Source: Thermopolyspora flexuosa (GTDB taxonomy: Bacteria > Actinomycetota > Actinomycetes > Streptosporangiales > Streptosporangiaceae). Taken from it: a stretch of DNA of 64,000 nucleotides. The stretch is from NCBI RefSeq assembly GCF_006716785.1, contig NZ_VFPQ01000001.1, positions 3,596,001 to 3,660,000 of the forward strand. The letters are read 5' to 3'. Positions within the stretch are counted from its first letter, which is position 1. Each line of letters opens with the position of its first letter. Both the position numbers and the translations under genes were made by a program. The notes beneath the pieces are model-generated. The model saw nothing but the letters and a program-made list of their open reading frames with translations, ran no database searches and was not told the origin of the DNA. Shown in pieces: positions 26,328 through 37,979 of this stretch.

Positions 26328-26780
26328 TCACCAACCACCAGACGTACGCGAACTTCCTCTGGTCCGTCACCGATTTACTGCGGAGCCGAGAGGAGAAGAA
26401 CTCGCCGCGATGAGTTCCCCAGAGTGATGCGGACAGGACGGTAATCAGTGGCGGTGGTACGCCCGAGCACCGCGTCGAGCCGCTGTCCCGGCTGCGACGG
26501 CTCCGCGACGCGCTGATCAACGGCCGTTGCGGGGCTCGAACACGATGGTCATGCCGAAGCCGTCGTGATACACGCCAACGAAGCCGTCCTCGCCGCACTC
26601 GACCGGGACCTCCTCGCCTCGTCCCTGGCCGTGGCGAACTCCGCAACCTGCCGCAACTCCTGAAAGATGATCAAATGCGGCTTGTCATCCTGCAATGCGT
26701 CATCAGAAGGATCCAGCAGGACGCCACAGCGACAACGGTCCACTCGTAAGCCCAACCCACCGCCACGCCGAGGCCGACGC
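26328..26780. other. Intergenic region with possible gene remnant
   Basis: No intact gene in 453 bases. At 26538-26663 a 41-codon open segment reads protein-like (EHDGHAEAVVIHANEAV, then LAALDRDLLASS), and just upstream another frame reads SRLRRLRDALINGR. They could be pieces of one decayed gene; I cannot assign a family. Confidence 0.3.
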
Positions 26781-28385
26781 TCACGCCACTGCGACGGACC
26801 GCAGCCTCTCGTCCAGGCTTCGCACGTGCGCGTTGTCCGACCAGGGCTCCAGGCGTTGGCGGGCCTGGGTGAGCATGTGGGCGAGGCGGGCCGAGCTGTG
26901 GGTGCGCATGATGGTCACCGCCTCGGAGAGCTTGGCCGTGGCCGCCGGGATCTCCTTGCTCTGGATCAAGGCCATGCCGTGGTGGATCAGGCCGAACGCC
27001 CGTTCCCTGGTGTAGCCGGAGCCGAGGGCCTTGAGCTGGGAGGCGGCGGTGTCGGCGGCCTTCCGGGCGTTGCCGAGGGCGGTGTAGACGAAGCAGGAGG
27101 CGCCTTCCATGCCTCGTGATTCCCTGACCCAGTAGAGGTAGGGAGGTTCGATCGACGTCGGCCTGTCCGCCCAGCTCTTGGCGGCTTCCAGGCCGCGCAG
27201 CGCCTCGGTGGCCTGGCCGGCGAGGCCGTGGGCCCAGGCCGAGGAGACGGCGTTGCACGCCCGGACCAGGTCGCTGCCGCCGCGTCGGGTCCATCCCTGC
27301 GTGGCGAACGCGTGGTCCAGGGCGGTCCCGGCGTCGCCGCGGAAGGCGGCCATCCAGCTGTGCCAGTGGTGGATGTAGGCGACGAGAACGGCGTCGCCGG
27401 TCTCGTGCGCGGCCTCGAGCCCGGCGTCGAACGCACGCTCGGCGGCCGGGTAGTCCAGGCGGTCGTAGTGCAGGTATCCGGCGAGCTGGGCGAGTTCGGC
27501 GTAGGCGTGGACGAGGCGGGCCCGCAGGCCGGGGAGCAGGGACTGGGTGCCGAGCAGGCGGGCGACCAGCTTGCGCTGGGCTTCGACGACGGAGAGGACC
27601 TTGGCCGGGCCGTAGGTGTCGTCGAGGCGGCGGCACCGGGCGATGAGCTTCTCGATCGTCGCCACGGTTTCGGCGTCGACGCGTCCCTGGGCTCGGACGA
27701 CGCGGGCGAGCCGGGCCTCCTCGTCCGGATCCAGCTGGCGGAGCAGCGCCAGGGCGGGCGCACCGCCCAGGGCGAGGGACAGCTCCAGCAGCAGCTCCCG
27801 TCGTTTCATGTCGGCCTCCTCGGCGCTGACGGCGCGGAACAGCGCCGTGCAGCTCTCCACGCTCAGGGCAGCGGCCTCGGCGGCACTGCGGGCGGTGACC
27901 CGGCGCGGTCCTCCCGGGTGTGCCTCGTCGTCCATGCTGACACGTTGCTGTTGAACCGGGCAGGACGAGAAAGGTTGAAACGGGTCGAGGTGACGGAAGT
28001 CTGCCCGATCGATCACATCCCGGTCGTGGGCGCTGTAGGTGGCGAAGACCTCGCCGGTGAGGAGGTTGCGTGCCCGGGTCTGGTAGACCTGCGCCAGCAG
28101 GGCGAGCACCCGCGCCGTGGGGCGGCGGCCCGCGGCGGGCCAGGCCTCGAAGTCGTAGAGGCGGCCCTCGCGCAGCGTCGCCGTACCGGCCGGGTCGAGG
28201 GCGTTGAGCTCGTCGACCACGTCGACGGCGGTACGGCCGTGGGCGAGCCGGTAGCAGCGCAGCGGGCCGACCTCGTGGACGAGCGCGATGACGTCGGCGA
28301 TCTGGTCCCAGGTGAAGCGTTTCGCGCGCAGCGCCTCGCTCCACGAGCGGCAGCGCAGCACGATCGCGTAGCCCTCACCGGACAT
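26781..28385 (-). CDS. HTH plus TPR-type transcriptional regulator
   Basis: 534 residues. The N-terminal part (about 1-115; WSEALRAKRFTWDQIADVIAL, TLREGRLYDFEAWPA, ALLAQVYQTRARNLLTGEV) resembles an XRE-type HTH of actinomycete NsdA-like regulators, and the rest (about 200-520) is a TPR-like helical array (YPAAERAFDAGLEAAHETGD, ALGNARKAADTAASQL). ATG 28385 has GGAG 8 bases upstream; ATG 28421 is an alternative. It is divergent from a HATPase protein, a pairing frequent in actinomycete developmental regulation. Confidence 0.82.
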   Translation of the reverse strand: MSGEGYAIVLRCRSWSEALRAKRFTWDQIADVIALVHEVGPLRCYRLAHGRTAVDVVDELNALDPAGTATLREGRLYDFEAWPAAGRRPTARVLALLAQVYQTRARNLLTGEVFATYSAHDRDVIDRADFRHLDPFQPFSSCPVQQQRVSMDDEAHPGGPRRVTARSAAEAAALSVESCTALFRAVSAEEADMKRRELLLELSLALGGAPALALLRQLDPDEEARLARVVRAQGRVDAETVATIEKLIARCRRLDDTYGPAKVLSVVEAQRKLVARLLGTQSLLPGLRARLVHAYAELAQLAGYLHYDRLDYPAAERAFDAGLEAAHETGDAVLVAYIHHWHSWMAAFRGDAGTALDHAFATQGWTRRGGSDLVRACNAVSSAWAHGLAGQATEALRGLEAAKSWADRPTSIEPPYLYWVRESRGMEGASCFVYTALGNARKAADTAASQLKALGSGYTRERAFGLIHHGMALIQSKEIPAATAKLSEAVTIMRTHSSARLAHMLTQARQRLEPWSDNAHVRSLDERLRSVAVA

Positions 28386-28442
28386 CGGCCGCTCCTTCCG
28401 CGAGCCCGCCTTCACCTGCATGAACGCACGGATCGTATAGCG

Positions 28443-28453
28443 AACGTCACGTT
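28443..28453. promoter_or_regulatory. Palindrome in divergent promoter region
   Basis: AACGT-C-ACGTT is a perfect 5+1+5 dyad followed by a further ACGTG. The reverse strand has TATACG at about 28433-28438 as a possible -10 for the TPR regulator, so the dyad would lie just upstream of it. Confidence 0.4.
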
Positions 28454-28640
28454 ACGTGCAGCCGGTATGGCGATCCGGTCGGCCGCCGCGGAGTGGCGCA
28501 TCCGGGCAGGCGGGCGTCTTCGCACGTCACCGACGCCGCCGGGCCGGGTGGTCACCGCCCGGATGTGGATCTCCGCGCGGCGGCGGGCCCACGCCACCGT
28601 TGTGGCGGCCAACATCGCGATCGACGCAAGGAGCCGCCAC

Positions 28641-29135
28641 ATGTCCTCTCTCCCCGACCGTGGCATCGGCATGGCCCGGGCGGAGCTTCCCGAGCCGTGC
28701 CCCGAGCTGATCTGGGCCGCCGCCTGCCGGCCCGGCGAGGCCGTGACCTGGCGGAAGATCTTCCCCGGCACCACCGAGCGCGTGGCCGAGGCGCGCCGCC
28801 TGACCGGGCTGTTCCTCGACGACACCCCGCTCGCCGACGACGCCGCCTGGATCGTGGGCGAGCTCGCCGCCAACGCCGTGCGCCACACCAGATCCGGCGA
28901 GGCCGGTGGCGAGTACGTGCTCGAGCTGCGCCGAACCCGGCACCTCGCCCGGCTCACCGTGTGCGACCTCGGCGGCGGGGGCAGGCCGACGTTCACGCCC
29001 GCCGCGCCCGGCCTGCCGTACGCCGAGCACGGCTACGGCCTGCGCGCCATCGCACAGCTCGCCGCCCGCACCGGGGTGCGCGGCACCCCCGAATACGGCC
29101 ACGCGGTCTGGGCCGACCTGCTGCTCGGCGGGTGA
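28641..29135 (+). CDS. RsbW-like ATP-binding (anti-sigma kinase type) protein
   Basis: 164 residues with a single HATPase_c_2 domain: IVGELAANAVRHTR (N box, about 73-86), VCDLGGGGRPTF and EHGYGLRAIAQLA (G boxes). There is no histidine or membrane segment. Such proteins act as anti-sigma or regulatory kinases in actinomycetes. AAGGAG lies 8 bases before ATG 28641. It is divergent from the TPR regulator and convergent with the sarcosine oxidase operon, ending 26 bases from it. Confidence 0.87.
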   Translation: MSSLPDRGIGMARAELPEPCPELIWAAACRPGEAVTWRKIFPGTTERVAEARRLTGLFLDDTPLADDAAWIVGELAANAVRHTRSGEAGGEYVLELRRTRHLARLTVCDLGGGGRPTFTPAAPGLPYAEHGYGLRAIAQLAARTGVRGTPEYGHAVWADLLLGG

Positions 29136-29161
29136 CCGCCCCGGCCTGACGCGCGGCAGGG

Positions 29162-32100
29162 TCAGGACGTGGCCGCCGCGTCCGCCCGGCAGGCGTCGAG
29201 GAGCCGGTCGGCGAGGTAGGTGGCGTACGAGGCGCGCACGTACAGGCGGTAGGTGTCGTCGGCGGTGCGCTGCACGATGACCGGGGCCTGGCCGAGCAGG
29301 GTCTGGGCGTGCTGGCCGACCTCGAACACGTTCGGGTGGAGGTCGATCGGGCAGCCGGTGAGCAGCAGCTCGCGGGCGTCCGGGCCGGACAGCTCGATGA
29401 TCGTGCGCTGGGCGGAGACGTCCACGCAGCAGCCGGCGTGCACCACCGGCTCCTCGTCGCCGACGATGAGCCACCAGCCCGGGCCGAGCTCGAGCACGTC
29501 GCTCGTGGGCGCCGACGGCACGGCGCGGGCGCGTACCTCCCACATCTGGAGGAACGGGATCTCCCGGATGGTCGTGCTGCCCGTCCCGGCCGCGGCGAAG
29601 CGCTCCGCGTACCCGGCGAGCGGGCTGCGCGCGGTGGCGCGGGGGAACGGGCGCGGCGGCTCGGGCAGCCACTCCCGCTCCGCGGGGTCGCCGTCGCGGC
29701 GCGTGTTGTCCGGGTCGTAGAAGACCGGGTCGACCACGGTCACCGGTACGGCACGGCCGCGCGACCAGGCGACCAGCCGGTCCCCGGGCGACGCCGTCGC
29801 CAGCGCGAGCGCGAAGGTACGGCCCAGCGCGGCGCTGCGGTACGACGAGGTGACGTGGCCGAGCATCGGCACCGGCGGGCGCGGCGGGCCGTCCCCGTTC
29901 GGCGCGATGAGCTGGGCGCCCTCGTCGACGAGCACGGACGGGTCCTCGGGCAGCAGGCCGACCAGCCGCCTGCGGCCGGGGCGGCGGGTGTCGGGGCGGG
30001 CGAACGAGCGCTTGCCGATGAAGTCGCGCTTGCGGGTGGAGACGAGCCGGGACAGGCCGAGGTCGTGCGGGGTGACCGTGCCGTCGGTCTCGTGGCCGAC
30101 GAGGATGTAGCCCTTCTCGGCCCGCAGCACGTGCATCGCCTCGGTCCCGTACGGCACGGCCCCGAGCTCGAGCACCGCGTCCCACACGGCCGCGCCGTAC
30201 CAGGACGGCACGTTGATCTCGTAGGAGAGCTCGCCGGAGAAGCCGACGCGGAGGATGCGCGCCCCCGCGACGCCGAGCACGGTGGCCTCGCGCCAGGTCA
30301 TGAACGGGAAGCCGGAAAGGTCGAGGCCGGGGGCGAGGGCGGCGACGATGCGGCGGGAGTGCGGGCCGGACACGGTGATGGTGGCCCAGTGGTCGGTGAC
30401 CGGGGTGAGCCAGACCCGCAGGTCGGGCCACTCGGTCTGGAGCCACTCCTCCAGCCAGTCGAGCACGGCGGCGGCGTTGCCGGTGGTCGTGGTGGCCAGG
30501 AAGTGGTCCTCGCCGAGCCGGGCGACCACACCGTCGTCGAACACCATGCCGTCGGCGCGGCACATCAGCCCGTACCGGCACGAGCCGACCGGCAGCGTGG
30601 ACATCGTGTTCGTGTAGACGCGGTCGAGGAACTCGCCCGCGTCCGGCCCCTGGATGTCGATCTTGCCGAGGGTGGAGGCGTCGAGCGCGCCGCACGCGGT
30701 GCGCACCGCGGTGCACTCGCGCAGCACGGCCGCCGCCATGTCCTCGCCGGGCAGCGGGTAGTAGCGGGGCCGCAGCCAGCCGCCCGCGTCCTCGAAGACC
30801 GCGCCGCGCGCCACGTGCCGGTCGTGCAGCGCGGTCACCCGGGCCGGGTCCGACAGCATGCCGCGGTCCCGCCCGGCGAGGGCGGCGAACGACACCGGCG
30901 TGTACGGCGGGCGGAACGTGGTCGGGCCGACCGGGTCGCCGAGCAGCGCCGACACCACGGGCGAGGTGACCGCGGTCTTGCCCTGCTCCGCCCCGGTCCC
31001 GGCGGTGGTGTACCGCTTGACGTGCTCGGGCGAGCGCAGCCCGGCGCCGAGCGCGCGGCGCACGTCGGCGACGGTCACGTCGCGGTGCAGGTCGACGAAC
31101 GCCTCGCGGTGCGCGCCGGGGGCGGGCTCGTGTTCCACCAGGTCGCGCAGCGGGGCGGTCGGCTCGGCCGGGCCGTCCGGCTCGTCGGTGACCGGCGGGT
31201 CCCATCGCCCGCCGCGCGCGTACCCGCACAGCTCGGCCGCCTGGGCGCCCGCGGCGAAGCCGTCCGCGATCGCGGCGGCCGTGCCGTACACGCCGCGGCA
31301 GGCCCCGGCGGAGCGCTCGGCCTGCGCGGACAGGTGCGGCACGTACGCCTGGAGCTCCTCGTCGAACCGCAGCCTGCCCTGCGACTGGCCGAACAGGTGC
31401 ACGACCGGGTTCCAGCCGCCGCACACCGCGAGCAGGTCGGCCTCGATCTCCCGGTCGGCGCCGCCCGCGCGCACGGTGACCGAGGCGAGCACGCCCTGCC
31501 CGTCGCCGCCGGTGCCGGTGACGGCCGCGCCGCGCAGCACCTCGACGCCGAGGCCGGCGACGGCCGCCGCGGCAGGCCCCTCGCCGGACCGCGGGTCGGC
31601 GATCGCGGCGACCTCCACGCCCGCGGCGAGCAGGTCGGCCGCCGCCTGGTAGCCGGAGTCGGCGCAAGTGAACACGACCGCGCGCCGCCCGGGCAGCACG
31701 CCGTACCGGTTGGCGTAGGTGCGGGCCGCGTTGGCGAGCATGACCCCGGGCCGGTCGTTGCCGGGGAACGGGATGAGCCGCTCGTGCGCGCCGGTGGCGA
31801 GCACCACCCGGGCGGCCCGGATGCGCCACAGCCGGGTGGCGTCCGCGCCGCGGCGCTCCACCGCGACCAGGAAGTTGTGGTCGTAGTAGCCGAGCACGGT
31901 GGTACGGCACAGCACCCGCGTCTCGGGCAGGGCGGCGAGCCGGTCGAGCACGGCCGCGACCCACTCCGCGGCCGGGGCGCCGTCGATGCGCACCCGGGAG
32001 CCGAGCAGGTCGCCGCCCGCCTCCTCCTGCTCGTCGACGAGCACGACGCGGGCGCCGGTGATCCCGGCGGCGAGCGCGGCGGCGAGCCCGGCCGGGCCGG

Positions 32101-32497
32101 CGCCGACCACGAGCACGTCGCAGTGCAGGTACGCCTTGTCGTGGCGGCCCGCCGCGCCGTTCGCGTCGTCGAGCCTGCCCTTGCCGCGCAGCGAGAATGC
32201 GGCGAGCCCGTCGCGCAAGGGGACCGTGGTCGCGGCGACCATCGGCTCATGGTCGATGCGCAGCAGCGCGTTCGGCTCCTCCACCCCGCAGGTGTACACG
32301 CCGCGGGGGCGGCCGAGATCCACGCTGTGGCCGACCACGCGCACGCCGTTCGCGAGCAGCGCCGAGGCGACCGTGTCGCCGGGGTGCCCGGTCAGGGTGC
32401 GCCCGTCGAAGGTGAAGCGGAGCGTCCGGCCGCGGTCGATCCGCCCGCCCGCCGCGCGCCGGTACGGCTGCGCCGCCCCGCCGTCATGTCCGCCCAC
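29162..32497 (-). CDS. soxA: Sarcosine oxidase alpha-gamma fusion
   Basis: 1111 residues against about 940-970 for usual alpha. Order: Fer2-like N-terminus (about 20-80), NAD-binding flavoprotein region (DVLVVGAGPAGLAAALAAG), and the C-terminal tetrahydrofolate-binding GCV_T region ending at about 930 (VVDPVFYDPDNTRRDGD). From about residue 955 it continues as a SoxG-like gamma subunit (SPLAGYAERFAAAG, IREIPFLQMWEVRARAVPS, VDVSAQRTIIELSGPDA, YLADRLLDACRAD). No separate soxG exists here. The enzyme oxidises sarcosine to glycine plus H2O2 and passes the methyl as 5,10-methylene-THF. GTG 32497 is the start; last gene of the operon. Confidence 0.93.
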   Translation of the reverse strand: MGGHDGGAAQPYRRAAGGRIDRGRTLRFTFDGRTLTGHPGDTVASALLANGVRVVGHSVDLGRPRGVYTCGVEEPNALLRIDHEPMVAATTVPLRDGLAAFSLRGKGRLDDANGAAGRHDKAYLHCDVLVVGAGPAGLAAALAAGITGARVVLVDEQEEAGGDLLGSRVRIDGAPAAEWVAAVLDRLAALPETRVLCRTTVLGYYDHNFLVAVERRGADATRLWRIRAARVVLATGAHERLIPFPGNDRPGVMLANAARTYANRYGVLPGRRAVVFTCADSGYQAAADLLAAGVEVAAIADPRSGEGPAAAAVAGLGVEVLRGAAVTGTGGDGQGVLASVTVRAGGADREIEADLLAVCGGWNPVVHLFGQSQGRLRFDEELQAYVPHLSAQAERSAGACRGVYGTAAAIADGFAAGAQAAELCGYARGGRWDPPVTDEPDGPAEPTAPLRDLVEHEPAPGAHREAFVDLHRDVTVADVRRALGAGLRSPEHVKRYTTAGTGAEQGKTAVTSPVVSALLGDPVGPTTFRPPYTPVSFAALAGRDRGMLSDPARVTALHDRHVARGAVFEDAGGWLRPRYYPLPGEDMAAAVLRECTAVRTACGALDASTLGKIDIQGPDAGEFLDRVYTNTMSTLPVGSCRYGLMCRADGMVFDDGVVARLGEDHFLATTTTGNAAAVLDWLEEWLQTEWPDLRVWLTPVTDHWATITVSGPHSRRIVAALAPGLDLSGFPFMTWREATVLGVAGARILRVGFSGELSYEINVPSWYGAAVWDAVLELGAVPYGTEAMHVLRAEKGYILVGHETDGTVTPHDLGLSRLVSTRKRDFIGKRSFARPDTRRPGRRRLVGLLPEDPSVLVDEGAQLIAPNGDGPPRPPVPMLGHVTSSYRSAALGRTFALALATASPGDRLVAWSRGRAVPVTVVDPVFYDPDNTRRDGDPAEREWLPEPPRPFPRATARSPLAGYAERFAAAGTGSTTIREIPFLQMWEVRARAVPSAPTSDVLELGPGWWLIVGDEEPVVHAGCCVDVSAQRTIIELSGPDARELLLTGCPIDLHPNVFEVGQHAQTLLGQAPVIVQRTADDTYRLYVRASYATYLADRLLDACRADAAATS

Positions 32498-32546
32498 GTG
32501 TCATCCCCACCCTCTGACCTGCTCGGTGCTCGCTCGCCGTGCCCGG

Positions 32547-32876
32547 TCACGCCCGGCCGCGCCGGAACCGGGACCGCCGCTCCGGCGCGTCCCGGCCGCG
32601 GCCGCCGCCCGGGTCGGTGGCGCCGTCCGGGCCGCCCGGCTTGATCTCGTGGGTGACCGTGTGCCGCCGTACCGTGAACCAGGTGCGGCACCCGGCGGCG
32701 TGGAACCAGCGCTCGTGGAACCACCCCTTGGGGTTGTCGCGCATGAACAGGTACTCGGCCCACTCCTCGTCGGTGAGCGCCGCCGGGTCCTCCGGGCAGG
32801 CGACCCCGGCCTGGCCGCCGTAGCGGAACTCGATCTCGTCGCGGGGCCCGCACCAGGGGCAGTCGATGTGCAGCAT
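32547..32876 (-). CDS. soxD: Sarcosine oxidase delta subunit
   Basis: 109 residues; the zinc-binding delta subunit of heterotetrameric sarcosine oxidase. Probable ligands are C6, C9 (CPWCGPRDE), H59 and C63 (WFHAAGC). EEWAEYLFMRDNPKGWFHER and TVTHEIKPGG are typical. The last 20 residues are a Gly/Arg-rich extension. Its ATG overlaps the soxB stop (TGATG), so translation is coupled; the alpha-gamma gene follows after 49 bases. Confidence 0.93.
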   Translation of the reverse strand: MLHIDCPWCGPRDEIEFRYGGQAGVACPEDPAALTDEEWAEYLFMRDNPKGWFHERWFHAAGCRTWFTVRRHTVTHEIKPGGPDGATDPGGGRGRDAPERRSRFRRGRA

Positions 32877-34087
32877 CAGTGCGCCACCGCCGCCGCGCCG
32901 TGCTCGTCGATGAGCGCCCCGGTGGTGAAGCGGTCGAGCGTGAACGGCTCGGCGAGCGGGTGCGGGCGGCCGTTCGCGATCGTGTCCGCGTACACCCAGC
33001 CGCTGCCGGGGGTGGCCTTGAAGCCGCCGGTCCCCCACCCGGCGTTGATGAACAGGTTCTCCACCGGGGTGAGGCCGATGATCGGGGAGGCGTCCGGGGA
33101 GACGTCCACGATCCCGGCCCAGGTGCGCAGCACCCGCGCCCGCGCGAAGATCGGGAAGAGTTCCAGTGCGGCGCTCATCTGCCTCTCGATGATGTGGAAG
33201 GACCCGCGCTGGCCGTACGAGTTGTAGGCGTCGATGCCCGCGCCCATGACGAGCTCGCCCTTGTGCGCCTGGCTGACGTAGACGTGCACCGCGTTCGACA
33301 TCACCACGCAGTCGAGCACCGGCTCCAGCAGCTCGGAGACGAGCGCCTGCAGCGGGTGGGACTGCAGCGGCAGCCGGATGCCGGCGCGGGCGGCGAGCAC
33401 CGAGGTGTGCCCGGCGGCGGCGAGCGCGACCCGGTGGGCGCCGATCCGGCCGAGGTTGGTGCGCACCCCGCGGACCCGGCCGCCGGCGATGTCGAACCCG
33501 GTGACCTCGCAGCCCTGGATGAGGTCGACGCCGAGCCGGTCGGCGGCCCGCGCGTACGCCCAGGCGACCCGGTCGTGCTTGGCGATGCCCGCGCGGCGCT
33601 GCAGGGTGGCGCCGAGCACCGGGTGGCGCACGTCCGGCGAGGTGTTGACGATCGGGCAGAACTTCCTCACCTCGTCGACGTCGAGCCACTCGGCGTCGAT
33701 GCCGTTGAGCAGGTTCGCGTTCACCCGGCGCATGCCCTCGCGCACCTCGGACGGGCTGTGGGCGAGGTTGAGCACGCCGCGCTGGCTGAACAGCAGGTCG
33801 TAGTCGAGCTCCTCGGCGAGGCCCTCCCACAGCTTGAGCGCGTGCTCGTAGATCGCGGCGCTCTCGTCCCACAGGTAGTTGGAGCGGATGATCGTGGTGT
33901 TGCGGGCCATGTTGCCGCCCGCGAGCCAGCCCCGCTCGAGCACCGCGACGTCGGTGATGCCGTGGTTCCTCGCCAGGTAGTAGGCGGTGGCGAGGCCGTG
34001 CCCGCCGCCGCCGACGATCACCACGTCGTAGGCGCGCCGCGGCTCCGGGGTGCGCCACAGGAAGTCCGGGTGGGGAGACTCGTTCAC
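32876..34087 (-). CDS. soxB: Sarcosine oxidase beta subunit
   Basis: 403-residue FAD/FMN subunit. The dinucleotide fold is [18 protein letters not shown] (about 22-39). H171 (IAKHDRVAW) matches the position of the covalent FMN histidine in the Corynebacterium-type beta subunit. C-terminal [17 protein letters not shown] is the FAD-closing block. It carries the sarcosine oxidation site, working with alpha-gamma and delta. It lies 10 bases after the dimethylglycine dehydrogenase gene. Confidence 0.95.
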   Translation of the reverse strand: MNESPHPDFLWRTPEPRRAYDVVIVGGGGHGLATAYYLARNHGITDVAVLERGWLAGGNMARNTTIIRSNYLWDESAAIYEHALKLWEGLAEELDYDLLFSQRGVLNLAHSPSEVREGMRRVNANLLNGIDAEWLDVDEVRKFCPIVNTSPDVRHPVLGATLQRRAGIAKHDRVAWAYARAADRLGVDLIQGCEVTGFDIAGGRVRGVRTNLGRIGAHRVALAAAGHTSVLAARAGIRLPLQSHPLQALVSELLEPVLDCVVMSNAVHVYVSQAHKGELVMGAGIDAYNSYGQRGSFHIIERQMSAALELFPIFARARVLRTWAGIVDVSPDASPIIGLTPVENLFINAGWGTGGFKATPGSGWVYADTIANGRPHPLAEPFTLDRFTTGALIDEHGAAAVAH

Positions 34088-34097
34088 GCGCGGGCCC

Positions 34098-37101
<3,004 letters not shown>

Positions 37102-37743
37102 GTGACCATCCCCCGGCCACCGGGTGCCCGGCAGCCCGACCGGATGCCGCCCGCCACGCGGCCCGCGCCGCTGTGGGCGCGGGCGGTGAGCGAGATCCTC
37201 TCCCCCGCGCACCTGGTGATGGCGCTGCCGCTCGCCATCGGGTGGCACGCCACCTGGCCGGAGTTCTCCGGCGCGCTGTGGGGACTGGTCGCGTCGCTGT
37301 TCTGCGGGGCCGTGCCGTACGCGGTGATCCTCGCCGGGGTGCGCGCGGGGCGGCTCACCGACAAGCACATCGCGCGGCGCGACCAGCGGGTTCGGCCGCT
37401 CGTGCTCGCGCTCGGCTCGGTGGTGGCCGGGCTCGGCGCGCTGCTGCTGCTCGGGGCGATCCCGGCCGTGGTGGTGCTGGTGCTCGGCATGCTGGTGGCG
37501 CTCGCCGTGATCGTGCCGATCACCGCGTTCTGGAAGATCAGCCTGCACGCGGCCGTGGCGGCCGGGACGGCCATCGTGCTCACCTTCACCTTCGGCGGCC
37601 TCGCCGCCGCGCTCGCCTGGCCGCTCACCGTCCTCGTGGCCGCGGCCCGCGTCGCGCTGGGCGCGCACACCGTCGCGCAGGTGATCGCCGGGGGCCTGGT
37701 CGGCTCCCTCGTCCCGCTCGGGGTCTATCTCCTCGCCCTGTGA
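37102..37743 (+). CDS. PAP2-like integral membrane protein
   Basis: 213 residues with about five or six transmembrane segments. DKHIARRDQRVRP and the C-terminal ARVALGAHTVAQVIAGGLVG resemble motifs 1 and 3 of PAP2 lipid phosphatases, and WKISLHA motif 2 (PSGH-like, degenerate). Departures from the consensus make catalysis uncertain. GTG 37102 has GAGGAG about 13 bases upstream; ATG 37144 is possible. It stands alone, divergent from the dimethylglycine operon. Confidence 0.65.
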   Translation: MTIPRPPGARQPDRMPPATRPAPLWARAVSEILSPAHLVMALPLAIGWHATWPEFSGALWGLVASLFCGAVPYAVILAGVRAGRLTDKHIARRDQRVRPLVLALGSVVAGLGALLLLGAIPAVVVLVLGMLVALAVIVPITAFWKISLHAAVAAGTAIVLTFTFGGLAAALAWPLTVLVAAARVALGAHTVAQVIAGGLVGSLVPLGVYLLAL

Positions 37744-37916
37744 GCCCGCGGCTCGCCCCGCCGCCCAGGTCGCGGGCGTACCCAGCGACCTTCGAATTCG
37801 GGCTGACTGAAAGTCATGTTTTCGGCCGAGCCCATATCGGCCGCGGCGAAATCGAGACGTTACCACTCGTTTATCAAGTCGTACATTTTGTATCGGTGAC
37901 ATACTGTGGGGCATAA

Positions 37917-37936
37917 CCGTTCAATTTCGTGAACGG
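37917..37936. promoter_or_regulatory. Inverted repeat upstream of VWA gene
   Basis: CCGTTCA (37917-37923) and TGAACGG (37930-37936) form a perfect 7-base dyad with a 6-base spacer in an AT-richer stretch. TACTGT at about 37903 could be a -10. The dyad would overlap a GTG at 37929, favouring the later start at 37980. Confidence 0.45.
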
Positions 37937-37979
37937 TGAAGGCTGTCGACGGGGACAGAACGCCAAGAGTTACGTGACG

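Noticed and set aside
32547-34058. Minus-strand 503-codon frame covering soxB and soxD
   Set aside because: Only its last 109 codons are the delta subunit; the first part is the shadow of soxB.
37744-37790. GCCCGCG/CGCGGGC terminator after the PAP2-like gene
   Set aside because: A 7-bp stem with about 20-base loop and no T tract is too weak to call.
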